Assembly (NCBI RefSeq): GCF_020509005.1
Contig: NC_063013.1
Location: forward strand, 1,364,001 to 1,428,000
DNA: 64,000 nt
Reading direction: 5' to 3'
Origin: Fulvia fulva
Lineage: Eukaryota; Ascomycota; Dothideomycetes; Mycosphaerellales; Mycosphaerellaceae
A model generated the notes under the pieces. The model ran no database searches. It was not told where the DNA came from and worked only from the letters and a program-made list of their open reading frames with translations. Each line of letters begins with the position of its first letter. Positions within the stretch are counted from its first letter, which is position 1. Both the position numbers and the translations under genes were made by a program. This document shows, piece after piece, positions 1-10,439 of this stretch.

Positions 1-717
1 CTGACCTGGAAATCCGTGAGCGCCACCGGGGCCTTGGAATCGCGGGGGCTGCTGAAACTGGTTCGGTGGTGGGCCTGGGTAACCAAGATGCTGTTGTTGC
101 TGAAACTGTGGTGGAGGAGGGCCGCCGCACTGGTTCTGCTGCTGCTGGGCAGAACCCTGTGGTTGCTGTTGTTGACCAGACTGTACATCAAGTCAGCGAA
201 TGCCCCTGCCAACGCGACTCGTGAGTGCTATGCGGCAAGTTGGGTAGAGGGTCAGAAGGAAGGCAACTGGAAATATCCACATGGTTTTTGCGCCATCGGT
301 AGTGTTGTGTTTTTCATCCAAATATGCTTCATCATGTGGTGGGGAAGTATCATGTGCTTGCTCTTACGTACCCCTAGAATCGCAGGATCATTCGGCATCT
401 GCGGTGGGCGGTTCTCTTTCGGCGGCGCGAGGATGGTGAGGTCTTTGACATCGCTGCCACGGAAGACAATGCCATCGTAGACGACGTCCGAGCCGGGGAT
501 CTCCTCTGCGGGATTGCCCTTTCGTCCTTCGGTGCCGTGGCATTGGACATCCTTGAGGGAGACGGTGGCCGTTTCGCTGTCTATCGACTGCAGGGTGCCC
601 ACATATCTGCCACCTGTTAGCGGCGGTCGTGTGAGCGCTGTCGCATTGCGATGGGGCGGCACACTTGATGTCGGACTTGGAGATGAGCGAGATGCGCGAG
701 CCAATGTACTCGGACAT
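1..717 (-). CDS. LSm14/Scd6-type mRNP protein (3' end outside window)
   Basis: N-terminal LSm14 domain starting MSEYIGSRISLISKSDI, the signature opening of the Scd6/Sum2/LSm14 family, which binds eIF4G and decapping factors and represses translation in P-bodies. Exons read as 717-665, 606-372 and 180-<1. Intron 664-607 has a GTGTGC donor and GGCAG acceptor and rejoins the domain as SDIKYVG. Intron 371-181 (GTACGT...TACAG, CTGAC branch site) is in phase 0 and joins PNDPAILG to SGQQQQPQG. The third exon is Gln/Pro/Gly-rich low complexity, as expected between the LSm and FDF/RGG parts, which lie beyond the window. It is divergent from the KPWE gene, with 224 bp between start codons. Family assignment is strong; the remaining exons are not visible. 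Confidence 0.88.
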
Positions 718-941
718 GGTGGCTGCTGTATCGCGGGGGTGGTGTCTGTGTGGGGAGTATGTTATGTTGTTTGGACGTGGTGCAGGCGTCGGGTGTGCCC
801 CAAAAGCTGGAGTCAAGCTTCGTGTTTCAGATCGCCGAAACCAAAGCTTCACATGCGATCGTCCAGCCACTCACATTCCACTCACTGTCACCACACGACA
901 TCGAGTCAGGCACATGGTGAAGCAGCGTCGTACTCGGCAAC

Positions 942-1463
942 ATGGGCTCGGAAGCACAGCAGACTGAGCTGGACAGCACCCTGGTATTCCACCAACTGGA
1001 CAGCTACCCATGGTCCGAGGATGAGGAATTCCAAGGAGGACTCAGAGCGATTCTGGGCTCAGTGCAGGATCCTCAACAAGTCGGCCACCTCACCTTGCGA
1101 GCCAAATGCTACTACTACGCACGGAAGGCAGGGACATCTGTCGACTTCGACGGCTACAAGAGATGGGTAGAGCAACAGAACCACGAGGGCGAGACAAATG
1201 GTGCCGAGGATGGATGGTCTATCTTGGACAGTGAGCCACCTGCACAGGCAGACTCCAGTGGTGGCATGGCAGATGCGCCGAAGCCTGCAAGTTTTGCTGA
1301 CATCTGTGACATGATTGCCGAGGGCAAGCCGATTCCTGGCATCAAGGACATTCCGGATACGATCCTCGAAGGACAAGCTTCGGAGAGCAAATCTGACGAA
1401 AGGAAGAAGCCGTGGGAGAAGGCTGCGAGCAGTGCGGACGATAAGCCGAGCTGGATGAAGTGA
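942..1463 (+). CDS. KPWE-motif protein, likely PEX39-like peroxin
   Basis: Single-exon ORF of 173 aa. The N-terminal half (about 1-75) is a small helical region (FHQLDSYPWSEDEEF...LRAILGSVQD). The C-terminal half has two short conserved blocks: FADICDMIAEGKPIPGIKDI (about 118-137), then KKPWEKA (about 157-163). The order 'GxPxPGI then K/RPWE' is the hallmark of the fungal PEX14-like KPWE-domain proteins. Members have recently been described as PEX39, which helps Pex7 carry PTS2 cargo into peroxisomes. The acidic linker between the blocks looks disordered. No signal peptide or membrane segment is visible. The peroxisomal role comes from the family; the motifs are seen directly. The only in-frame ATG before the conserved part is at 942. 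Confidence 0.72.
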   Translation: MGSEAQQTELDSTLVFHQLDSYPWSEDEEFQGGLRAILGSVQDPQQVGHLTLRAKCYYYARKAGTSVDFDGYKRWVEQQNHEGETNGAEDGWSILDSEPPAQADSSGGMADAPKPASFADICDMIAEGKPIPGIKDIPDTILEGQASESKSDERKKPWEKAASSADDKPSWMK

Positions 1464-2246
1464 TGTTGGTGGAGGGCTATCGTTTGGATATATAATGCTC
1501 AGTATGCCCACATAGGACATACCACACTACTAGAACGCTTCGATCTGGACGCCACTGGCACTTCCCATGAGCATCCAACCCAGAAGGAAGATGCCACGAC
1601 CGGACTCTGCAAAGCACAAGGCTGGTATGCTCGGGGATGAAGGTCGATGACACTGAACGTCGCCCCCTGCCTTGACATCAATGTAGCAGCCAAGGGATAT
1701 CGATCGCGGCCATGGACCGCGCTCGCTTGAGCGATGCTGCCATGCCAGGCATTGGTCGCTATACTCCACACTACCCCTCAACGCACCAGTGGATTTGAGC
1801 GAAAGGCGCAGTAATCAGAAGACGAGGTTGGAAGCGATGGACTATGTAGGACCCTCGGGCAGGTAGACTTGGCCGCCAAACCGGGCAGTGACCATGCCAC
1901 GAGGAGGAAGTAGAGCAGTGACACAATGAGCATGTGAAAGTGGAGTTTGGAAGATTCTTCGCCATCGTAGAAGCGTTACTTTACAGCGAGGACTGCTATC
2001 TGCTCCATACCTACTGTTCTCATCCACAAAGCTTCATGCCCTCACATCTGCCGATCTTGAACATGTCTGGTGACTCTTCTGCCGTAGCTCGCTTGGACTC
2101 GGCGCTTCTGTGGCTGTTGCAAGCGGCTGCCGTCAAATGGGAGGCCTCGCCGACTCGAAGTCATTATGCTCAATATCATCCTCACAAGCTGGTCGCAGCT
2201 TAGTCGATAGTTGGAGTGGCTTTCGCGAGATAACCTTTGCTCAAAC
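1464..2246. other. Gene-free interval
   Basis: No convincing gene. The short minus-strand frames (up to about 90 codons) show no family resemblance or codon pattern. It probably holds the convergent 3' ends of the KPWE gene and the IRC22-like gene. Confidence 0.5.
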
Positions 2247-3293
2247 TTATGCTGCCCTGCTCTTTGGTCTGCCACTTCCAACTCTCTTAGCTTGTGGCCT
2301 TTGCAGGTGAGACGCTGGGATCCAGCTCTCATCGTAGGTCTTGGAACCAGTAGTCACAGCAGGTCCATCTGCACCAACCACAGCGACCTGCTCTGAGGGA
2401 TCGACTGGCTTGCTACCACCAGACGATCGCTTGGCACGCTCGCCGCCCTTGCCGCCGCGCTTCTTTTGAGGGAAAAGCTGTGTGATCCAGACGTTGTAGA
2501 TGAAGTAGCAGGTACCACCGAAGATACCGGCGAGGAGGAGGTAGAGGAAGATACTATCAATAGACGTTAGCTAGCGCCATCGTTGGAACACTTCGATACG
2601 CACATTTGAGGATCGAGGATCGAAGTTGGTGCCTCCACAATAGACACGCTCTCGGAGAAGACGGTCAAGGTGAACATATTCTGGCCCTTGGCGATGACAG
2701 TCTGGAGCTCCAGGGTAAGGTCCTGCGGCTGCATGACGTTGCTGAAAGAGTACGTCAAAGTTTCCTTCGACTTTGGCGCAATGACTGTGCCGAACTTGGC
2801 GCCAGTCATGTTGCGTACAACCTGTGGTACCTCTGGTGCACCAGGAGTGCCCAAGGGTGTCAACAGCGCACCCAGACCAAGCAGAACATTGATGTCCGTA
2901 TCCTCATTGTTCGCGATGTGGAACAGGGCGCGCGTAGGCCGGCCGTTGACCAGCTTCACACCAAAGATCTCAGCATCTGGGAAAGACACATTCACGTCGA
3001 CGTTCAACGGCTTTGGATCGCTGCTTCCTGTTTTCCACTGCTGGTTCCCGCCCGATGCCAGGTAGTTCTGCATATCTTCGACGTTGACATCGGCAATGTC
3101 CGGTTTCGCAGGGTTCTGAGGGGTATCGCCGATGTTGTCTTCGACCTGCAAGGAAGTGCATCGGTTAGCATGGTTCAAGTACAGCTGTGCAGCAACAAAA
3201 TCGTACCTGGATGTCTGCTGCTGTGTCTTGTGCTAGAACGTTCAACGAGCCCAACGCTACAGCTGCGAGGGCCGCGAGCTTGAAGGAGACCAT
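2247..3293 (-). CDS. IRC22 / TRAP-alpha-like ER membrane protein
   Basis: Three exons, 3293-3207, 3145-2604 and 2553-2247, give 311 aa. The introns are phase 0 (GTACGA...TTGCAG) and phase 2 (GTGCGT...GATAG). Residues 1-21 form a signal peptide (MVSFKLAALAAVALGSLNVLA). A luminal beta-sandwich-like part follows (about 30-205), with blocks NGRPTRALFHIANNED and LGTPGAPEVPQVVRNMTGAKFG. Next are one membrane helix (about 212-232, IFLYLLLAGIFGGTCYFIYNV) and a basic cytosolic tail (PQKKRGGKGGERAKRSSGG). This layout matches the fungal 'increased recombination centers protein 22' family, related to translocon-associated protein alpha. A role beside the Sec61 channel is inferred from the family. The signal peptide and the membrane anchor are seen directly. 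Confidence 0.8.
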
Positions 3294-4126
3294 GATGGGA
3301 AGTGGCAGAGAAAGTGCAATGGAGGTGCTCGCAGGAGCAAGAGCTCAATGGAGAGTGTCAATGTGTAGTGGCATAGCTGTCAACTCTCCCGCGGCCGAAT
3401 TGGTGGCAGGGATCTGGCCGAGCTCCACTCTTCAGCCAAGAGCGACGAGACAACATGCCAACAACACAGTGTACAAGAAGCGATCTTACAAGACTTTGTT
3501 GCTTTCGATGACCAAACATGCATCGCGCGTAGCAGCCGCTCTTTTTGGCCCGACTTACTCCAAGCAGCACTCGCTAAGTTGCGCTTTGCACGAGGGAGTC
3601 TACGCCCGCTGCCCATCGTTGCGGCTGATGGTATCGCGCTGAATGCATCTGCTAGAAGCTCCGCATGAGCATAGGTCTACTTCAGCACGATGGCACGCGA
3701 CTGACAGTCGAAGCTCCTGCTCAGAATGGAGCACAAACGGCACGTCTTTCGCTCGAACAATTCGACACATCCGATAGAGCGCTTTACGACGTAGCTTTTG
3801 GCTTCACATAAGCTGCATCTTTGCCGATTGGTACTCGCGGCAGAGCGTGAGGCTGGGGCTTGACAGTCAACCCCGTGAACGCACCTCTTAAGCCTCTGGT
3901 TCGGCATCTTCTCAAAATTCAGATTCAGCCCTTTCGTGGCTGAAATCAGTATCGTCATGGTCACATCGCATCTTCCGCAGGCTGTAGCTACAGTATTGGA
4001 ACCACAGAAACTATGGATCAGCTGAAGCGGGGGGCGAAGGCTATGTAAACATGAGATAGGTATGCATGCCAAGGCTACACAGATCTTGGCCCATACTCCC
4101 AAAACCTCATTCCATCGCAACTCGAT
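3294..4126. other. Gene-free interval
   Basis: Promoter side of both the IRC22-like gene (leftward) and the NTF2-like gene (rightward). A 147-codon minus-strand frame at 3677-4120 is Cys-containing but has no signal peptide or recognisable domain and is not called. Confidence 0.4.
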
Positions 4127-4918
4127 ATGTGGTCTACACCTACATTGCTCCTTGCTGCGGCAGCGCTGCTCTCATCATTAACTCGAGTCGAAGCCATCTG
4201 CCTCACAGATGCCAACGCCGATTTAGTTGCCAACAACTTCGCAACGCTGTTTAGCAACTATTCTGAAGCGTTTGCGAACAAGACGTTGGCTGTTGACTAT
4301 ACCGATCAGACGGATAGTGTATCTTGGTTGATCAGCAATGGTATTTACCTGAAGCTCTCTATCTGCACATCTTCCTCTTACTGACGACTTCCTAGGCACT
4401 GCTTGTTCCAAGCCGGTGCGGATACTGGATCTACCCACTACCGCAGACTACCTCAGCTAATACAGCTCGCAGCTCGGCGCCTTATCGTTCTCCTCGCGTG
4501 CTGGATTAGAGGCTGCGCAGGCCATGCAACCGAATCTGCCTTTCGTGGTGGAGAACATCTTTCATGACTGTACCAATGCACGTCAAGCAACTGATACTCT
4601 GCGCATCATCCAGGCTAACGCCATGCCAGGTCTTCATCCGTTGGGAGTTCGACGTTAAGCCTCAGCAAGTTCAAGGGATTGCAATCTTGCGTATGTGGAT
4701 TTCTGACCTCTCATCGAGACTCCGGCTGACCAGTTCCTCTAGAGACTGTGCCAAATACCCAGTGTGAGGAGGAAGCCGAGTCGCAGCCGTACTTGATCAA
4801 GAACGTTTTCAGCGAGTTTAATACTGCCGCCTTCATCACAAAACCTTGGATACTATCGTGGCACCTCTCGTTGTGGTGCGGGTCACAAATGGAGACGTAC
4901 TTGGTATCATTAACATGA
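4127..4918 (+). pseudogene. Secreted NTF2-like domain protein with a reading-frame break
   Basis: Starts with a signal peptide (MWSTPTLLLAAAALLSSLTR), then CLTDANADLVANNFATLFSN, typical of small secreted fungal NTF2-like proteins. Best exon path: 4127-4340, 4396-4415, 4473-4569, about 4630-4690 and 4743-4918. The introns at 4341-4395 (GTATTT...CCTAG) and 4416-4472 (GTGCGG...CTCGCAG) rebuild the core ACSKP-LGALSFSSRAGLEAA. The last exons give VFIRWEFDVKPQQVQGIAIL and then QPYLIKNVFSEFN, both typical of the domain. Between IFHDC (ending near 4569) and VFIRWEF (starting 4630), the obvious intron GTACCA...CTAACGCCATGCCAG leaves the phases one base apart. Either the gene carries a one-base lesion there or an unusual splice site is used. 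Also, the C-terminal 25 residues do not resemble the family ending. Confidence 0.55.
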
Positions 4919-5102
4919 GCTCCTTTCGAGGACTGTGGAGAGAGGAGTGCCATGTCGTGATGCTTTTAGGATGATATCTTCCCTCTCTAATCTACAATCT
5001 GCCCCGGGCTGCTGTCCTGCGGCTGAGAGGGTTCATGCATGTCTGTGTTGCAGGACGCATCTATCCGTAGTCGTAACAGTATCTTGTCTTCGTTGATCTC
5101 AT

Positions 5103-6253
5103 TTAAAGCTCGCTCTTGACGTCATCATCCACTTCCTCGCCCTTGAACTTCTTCAAAATGTTGCTGCGGCTGACCAAGTCATCAAGCTTCTCTGGCGCAA
5201 GGTTGCCCCTGGCAATCATGTTTTGCAGCCTTGTAAGCTCCTTCTCAACATATCCGGCATTCTCCTGCAGCTTCTTGCCAACCTTGGCGTAGTACTCGGC
5301 GTACTTGTCCTTCAAGGTACCAGTCTGCTTGTACAGCTCTGCATAAGCCTTGTCACCGCCATCCTTGAGAGTGGCAAGAACAGTGTCGAGGGATGGGATG
5401 ACGCCGGCGAGGTTGTTGAGAGTGCCACCTGGAGCGCGGAAAGTGCCAGCCTTCTCGTTGAGGAAAGTGACGAGGGCTTCTTCGGTGCGGCCGCTGCTGT
5501 AGTCTTCGCCCTTGAGATCGCCCTTGGGGAAGAACTTGATGGTGGGGTAGGACTTGACGCCGAATCGCTGGGCGGTGGCTTTGGCGGTGGGGGATTCGCA
5601 GTCGATGTTGGCGATTGTGACGCCGTCTTCGGAGGCGAAGTCGGTGGCGACCTTTTCCCAGGTGGGCTTGAGGCTCTTGCAGTCTGTTGTGGTTGTGTTA
5701 GTGGATGCATGGGATTATATGGAGACTGCCTCAACTTACGTCCACACCATGGTGCGGTGAAAGCAACAATAACATCCTTGTCTTTGACCTCCTCATCAAA
5801 GTTCGAGTCGGTCAATGATACCACAGAGGTGGCGGCCTTCTTGGCGGCCTTTGGCTTGACACCCGTCTTCTCGGTAATGAAAGCAGTCAAGCTCTCGAGA
5901 TCTCGTCCACTCTTGTAGTCCTCAGGTTCCGACTTGCCTCCATCGCCAGGGAACCACTTCAATGTCGGGAAACCTTGGATGCCATACTTCTTGCCCAGCT
6001 CTTTCTCGGCATCGGCGTCGACCTTTGCGATTGTGACCTTGTCCTTGGCGAACTCGAAGGATGTGGCGAGCTCTTCGTAGACGGGAGCAAGAGTCTTGCA
6101 GTGGCCACACCACGGAGCAAAGAATTCGACGAGGGCCGGCTTGCCAGAGTTGGTGATGAGGGTGTCGAAGTTGTTGGGCTTGAGGTCGATGACGGCAGAC
6201 GCTGAAGCGGTGATGGCAGCCAGTGCCGTTGTGAAGATGGTGGAGGAGCGCAT
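5103..6253 (-). CDS. erp38: Protein disulfide isomerase, Erp38/TigA type
   Basis: Two exons, 6253-5740 and 5683-5103 (56-bp intron, GTAAGT...CAACAG), give 364 aa, close to the usual length. A signal peptide (about 1-20) precedes two thioredoxin domains. Each has a complete APWCGHC active site: Cys49/Cys52, and Cys170/Cys173 split by the intron. A C-terminal all-alpha ERp29-like domain (about 260-355) follows. The protein ends KSEL, an HDEL-type ER-retention signal. Enzymes of this kind form and reshuffle disulfides in secretory cargo. The two-CGHC-plus-ERp29 architecture is the D-type PDI found in fungi and plants, which separates it from the four-domain PDI1. The gene is intact, and both redox pairs are present. 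Confidence 0.93.
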
Positions 6254-6885
6254 GTTGGTGGATTGTGCAATGGAAGTTGTTCCACTTGCGAGGTTGATTT
6301 CAAGTAGTTGCTGCGGTGGTGGGAGTACCGAGTATCTTTAGAATATTGAGGTCAGGGTCTTTATCAGCGCTCCACCGAGGACAGCTGTTGTTGATCGTTC
6401 ACACGCGCTTCGCCACTCCATCGACATCATATGTTCACAAATCGTGCAACAATGATAGGTCCTACAGCTAACGGTACCGCAGCTGCTGATGCTGATGCAT
6501 TGCGCTGTGCACGATCGAATACCGACGGCGTACCAACATTCTGGATCGTAGCCGCGATGACCACACACCGCAACACGGCCGGATAGAATGTCTGTCTACA
6601 TGCTGACAACCGGTGCTGATGGCTACGTCAATCACTGGACGTCTTCTTGAGACTGTCCATCCGTTGAACCGCGCGCGACTACAGGGCTGACAATAGGCCC
6701 ACATCCAAGGCATCCTTCACGGCACAGCAGGCGTCAACTTCAGACATGGCTCTAAAATTTGCTTGTGTATTGGCGAGTTAATCGCTACCGCATTTGCTGC
6801 CAGATACAAATCAAGAGACCTTCATCGATCTGCAGTCCACCAGAAGCTGACGACCAGTCGACGCGACCAATAGCACCACGCCGTC
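6254..6885. other. Gene-free interval (PDI and F-box-like gene promoters)
   Basis: 632 bp between two divergent starts. Only short, unconvincing frames are seen. It should hold the promoters of both genes, but no clear TATA box was identified. Confidence 0.45.
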
Positions 6886-8342
6886 ATGTCGCTCATGGGC
6901 CTTCCCACAGAGCTGCTTGACCACCTTGTCCAACTCACACTTACAAATGGGCCTCGTGGTGGCTTCGAAGGCATTGTAGGCTCCTGCAAACTGCTCCATG
7001 AAGTCGGAAAAGCTCACGCGCAACGCTACAAGAAGCTGTGCCAATTCAGCAGCATGCGCATCGGAATGGGCTCTACGTGGCCCTGCGTGTTCGAGGCCAT
7101 AGCCAGGGAGCCACTGCTTGGTCTGTACGTGGAGACGCTTGACCTGAGAGCTTGCAATGATCAGAGAGGCTGTGGCAAAGAAGTTGTTCAGCTCTTGCTG
7201 GGCGATGACCGGGACAGATTACAAGAAATGATCGGCAACTCGCGGTGGCTTGCTCTGGCAGGCGTGGACGTTCAAGAGTGGAAGACGAACGTCCTTACAG
7301 ATGATCCAAACGGCGTCAACAATATCTACCGCGCAGTGTTCCTTCTGACCCTCTTGCCTCGGCTGAAGACTCTCACACTCACTGAACGCTGCAGCCGCGT
7401 CCAGGAAGAAGGGAAAGAATGTAAGAAAGTTCTCGACACTCTCCTTGAACTGGATCATACAGCATCACCACGGGCTGATTCGCCCCTTGGTCAGCTCGAG
7501 CGTTTGTGCCCCTTCGAGCCCATCGAATACAGTTCCAACCCACTGGAAGGATTCGAGGTAGCGGACTGCTTCATGGCACTGCCAAGCTTCAAGGAGCTTC
7601 ACGTGTCGAATCTCATTGCTGTCGAGGACTATCATACTGGTATTCCATTCCAGTGGAGACTTCCGGACTATACTTCAAATTTGACCTGCCTCGATCTCGA
7701 AGGATGCTGCATGAAGGAATCGAAGAGCTTCTTGCGCATATGCCCTACATCAACTCCCTTCGCTACACGCACGCTACCAAATGGCACGGCTGCGAGTTCG
7801 ACTGGAATGCCGGCGCATTCGCAGCAGCAGTCGCCGAGCATTGCAGTGGACGCCTCATCAAATTGGCACTGGTACTAGAAGAGTTGTTTGGAGTAGTAGA
7901 GCAGGGCATAGCTTCTCTCAAGGAGTTCGAAGTACTTCGAGACCTGGAGATCGACTGGAATTGCTTCGCTGCGCCGCCATTCGGGAGCGACATGAGCAAC
8001 CCTGATGACTCTCGTGCATGGACTCTGGCACAACTTCCAAGCTTGCCAGACATCTTACCCGCCAGCGTCGAGCATGTAACTCTAGTCTGTACCAGCAACC
8101 TCGATAACATAGAGCCTTTGCGGTACCTACTCCGGGATGCAACCTACCTGCCTCAATCGAGATCATTCCCAGCGCTGCAGTCGGTGCAGATCAAGCACAG
8201 CTCAACGATTTCTGACTGGGTTGACAGATTGGATGACGCGGATTCGAAGGTGAAAAATCAAAAGACTGGACGAGTACCTGCCCAATTTCTACAATCACTG
8301 CTCGATGCCACTGGTTTCCAGTACCGGTACCATCCTGTCTAA
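6886..8342 (+). pseudogene. F-box-like/LRR-type protein with a single -1 frame break
   Basis: An F-box-like start (MSLMGLPTELLDHLVQLTL) leads into a long, irregular leucine-rich region typical of fungal F-box receptors of ubiquitin ligases. Frame 1 runs 6886 to about 7716, ending in LTCLDLEGCCMK. The homologous continuation (GIEELLAHMPYINSLRY...GFQYRYHPV, stop 8340-8342) is in another frame that picks up at about 7716. The two overlap at ATGAAGGAATC. Restoring one G there would fuse them into a protein of about 485 aa, and no GT...AG intron fits. The substrate is unknown. The gene is either a recent pseudogene or carries an assembly error. It is the left neighbour of the A/B island. Confidence 0.6.
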
Positions 8343-8419
8343 GATCTATGTAATTATTTACATGGCCAGTCAGATCACTATCGTCTAAATCCCAACCAGA
8401 TCGCATCAATTCATCCATC

Positions 8420-9997
8420 TCACCACATCCTGTGCCCGCGATCCCACTGCGCGGCTGTCAGGCCACGATCGTTATGGAGCCCCCAGTGCGCTTTAGTCGC
8501 ATCTAAGACACTCTTCGTGGTCGTGGTCGCTCGGTGCTTCTCTATCCGACGTTTTTCGTGTCCTTCTGCTACCACGCTAGCACTATCTGAAGATCGCAAC
8601 TCCGGCCCTGGATTCCAAGCGTCTAACTCAGGCCATTCTTCAGATTTGACTGTCAACCCTCGAGCGTGATACAGAGAGTCCCAAAAGCCTCGAGCAGAGT
8701 TCTGGGGGTCGGTCGTCTCAGGAAGTATCGCAGCCCAATCAAGAACTCTCGGCAGATCAACTCGCTGCCTGGGCTCGCGTGCATCAAGCATGGAGCCATC
8801 CTGGCTATCTTCGACGAAGCCCGAGGACAGGTCATCGTCTGTGATGGAGACGCCTAGCTTTACAGCACGTGCCTTGGCGAGGGCAAGCTGCTCTTCGGCT
8901 TGGATAAGCTCTCGCGTAAGGTCTTGGCCTCGTTGGTAATGACGAAGGTCGAAATCGAGGATGTTCTCGTGGACATGCTGGCCAGCCTCCAAGCGTTGAC
9001 GGAAGGCGGCAGCCTCGATATCCCTCACCATTTGATATCTATCAAATCTGGTTTGTGCCCGTTCAAGATCGAGCAGCTTTTGTCGGTACTCTCGCTCCGC
9101 GATCTGTGCCTCCGACAGAATTTGCGAGGCTGGGTTGTGGATGGCTTCGTCATCTTCTCGTATAGCATCGGCCTCGCGATTGTCATCAACGTCGCTGGAC
9201 GCCTCCGGCACCGTATACCGATCGCGAAATGCTACGTCTGATGCAGTTTCATGCCGATCGACGCTGTCGGTACCGACCAAGCTACCTCGTATCAAAACTT
9301 GGTTGAGGTAGCCTGCCGTCATGCGCACTTGGTTGACAGCCTTCTCGTCAAGCTGTGCAAGTCTGTCGTCGAGAGCACGTTCGTCTCCATCTGCTTCCTG
9401 AAGCCTGGCACTCAAGAACTCACCCTTGGTTCTCGCACGCTTACGCCGGTCGTTGTTTCCTTCGATTGGGTCTTCGAAGAAGATGTTTTGCTGCCGCTCC
9501 TGTTCCGCAGTTGCGTAATCGCGGTACTCATTGACGAGAGCCCGTCGAGCCTCGAGTGCGCCTTGCGTGTCTCTGATCTCGCGACCAAGGTGGACGGTAG
9601 ACTGCAGCTGGTGAATGACGTCTTCGGTGAGCATTAAGACTTTTCGTGGGTTGCCTTCATGCTCTAAATCAACGATCTCTGCGGTGAGGTCTGGTCTGGG
9701 CATGGCACTGTTATCGTTCTGAGCTTGAACTGAAGTGTCAGCTTCTTGCCTTCGAGAAGATCGTGCCCCAGAAAGTGAACCTGCCTCTGACTGTCTCAGT
9801 TCCGGTACCGTCCGGCTTCCAGTCGTGGAGCCTCCAACAGTGGTATTAACAGCTGGTTCCTGCCCTGGCGTTCCATTGTTACGACTAGGCAATAAGTCTT
9901 GCACATTGCTTTGTCCTTGCTTCGGATTCTGTTTGCCAAGGGCTCGACCAAGAGTCCTCTTTAGACTTTGCAAGACGCCCTCGACAATGCCTGCCAT
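8420..9997 (-). CDS. Family-A protein A1: coiled-coil protein of unknown function
   Basis: Intact single-exon ORF of 525 aa, family not recognised. It starts with a short amphipathic stretch (MAGIVEGVLQSLKRTLGRAL), then a polar Ser/Gln-rich linker (about 25-100) and a conserved block with IVDLEHEGNPRKVLMLTEDV. Long charged heptad-like helices follow (about 125-240 and 285-370), including basic NNDRRKRARTKGEF. The C-terminal third is the best conserved among the three copies: DLTRELIQAEEQLALAKA, LGVSITDDDLSSGF, WPELDAW, SSDSASVVAEG and the tail HWGLHNDRG...WDRGHR. No signal peptide, membrane segment or catalytic motif is seen. It is divergent from B1, with 442 bp between starts, and paralogous to A2 (11960-13448) and A3 (18823-20757). 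Confidence 0.8.
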   Translation of the reverse strand: MAGIVEGVLQSLKRTLGRALGKQNPKQGQSNVQDLLPSRNNGTPGQEPAVNTTVGGSTTGSRTVPELRQSEAGSLSGARSSRRQEADTSVQAQNDNSAMPRPDLTAEIVDLEHEGNPRKVLMLTEDVIHQLQSTVHLGREIRDTQGALEARRALVNEYRDYATAEQERQQNIFFEDPIEGNNDRRKRARTKGEFLSARLQEADGDERALDDRLAQLDEKAVNQVRMTAGYLNQVLIRGSLVGTDSVDRHETASDVAFRDRYTVPEASSDVDDNREADAIREDDEAIHNPASQILSEAQIAEREYRQKLLDLERAQTRFDRYQMVRDIEAAAFRQRLEAGQHVHENILDFDLRHYQRGQDLTRELIQAEEQLALAKARAVKLGVSITDDDLSSGFVEDSQDGSMLDAREPRQRVDLPRVLDWAAILPETTDPQNSARGFWDSLYHARGLTVKSEEWPELDAWNPGPELRSSDSASVVAEGHEKRRIEKHRATTTTKSVLDATKAHWGLHNDRGLTAAQWDRGHRMW

Positions 9998-10439
9998 ATT
10001 CTTAGCCGGAAGAGTTACGACATGCGGCAGCGATAATGTGAGTGACTTTGGCTAGCAAACCGAGGTACAAGATCGTTGACCGGAAGTTGATAACCTGAAC
10101 AAAGGACCGGCTTATGAAAGAGGAGACCGTGAACTCGGCTATAACGCACGACCCTCAACTTCACCAGACGCTAACAACGCCAGACATTCACTCACACGTA
10201 AGCGAACCCGAGAGCATGACGTGCACATTTTGCGGAACTTTGCTAGCGAGAAAGTGAACGGCTATCACGAGATGTACACTCAAAGAGCAGACGTGAAGAG
10301 AAATGTGGACCGCAAGCGCAGGAAGTGTCTCCCGCCTTACGGGCGGGATCACAAACGCGAAAGCATTCATCTCTCACAACTTTGGACTTAACTTCTCACC
10401 CTGGCAGAACACGCAAAGACGACCCGCCAGACCGTAAGT
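9998..10439. promoter_or_regulatory. Shared intergenic region of the A1/B1 divergent pair
   Basis: 442 bp between the A1 and B1 start codons and the only space for either promoter, so a bidirectional control region is inferred. No TATA box or palindromic operator stands out. The B1 ATG (10440) is preceded by an A/C-rich leader. Confidence 0.4.

Noticed and set aside
3677..4120. 147-codon Cys-containing minus-strand frame
   Set aside because: No signal peptide, no regular Cys spacing and no family resemblance; probably chance.
5223..5918. 231-codon plus-strand frame over the PDI gene
   Set aside because: Antisense shadow of a highly conserved PDI; no independent support.
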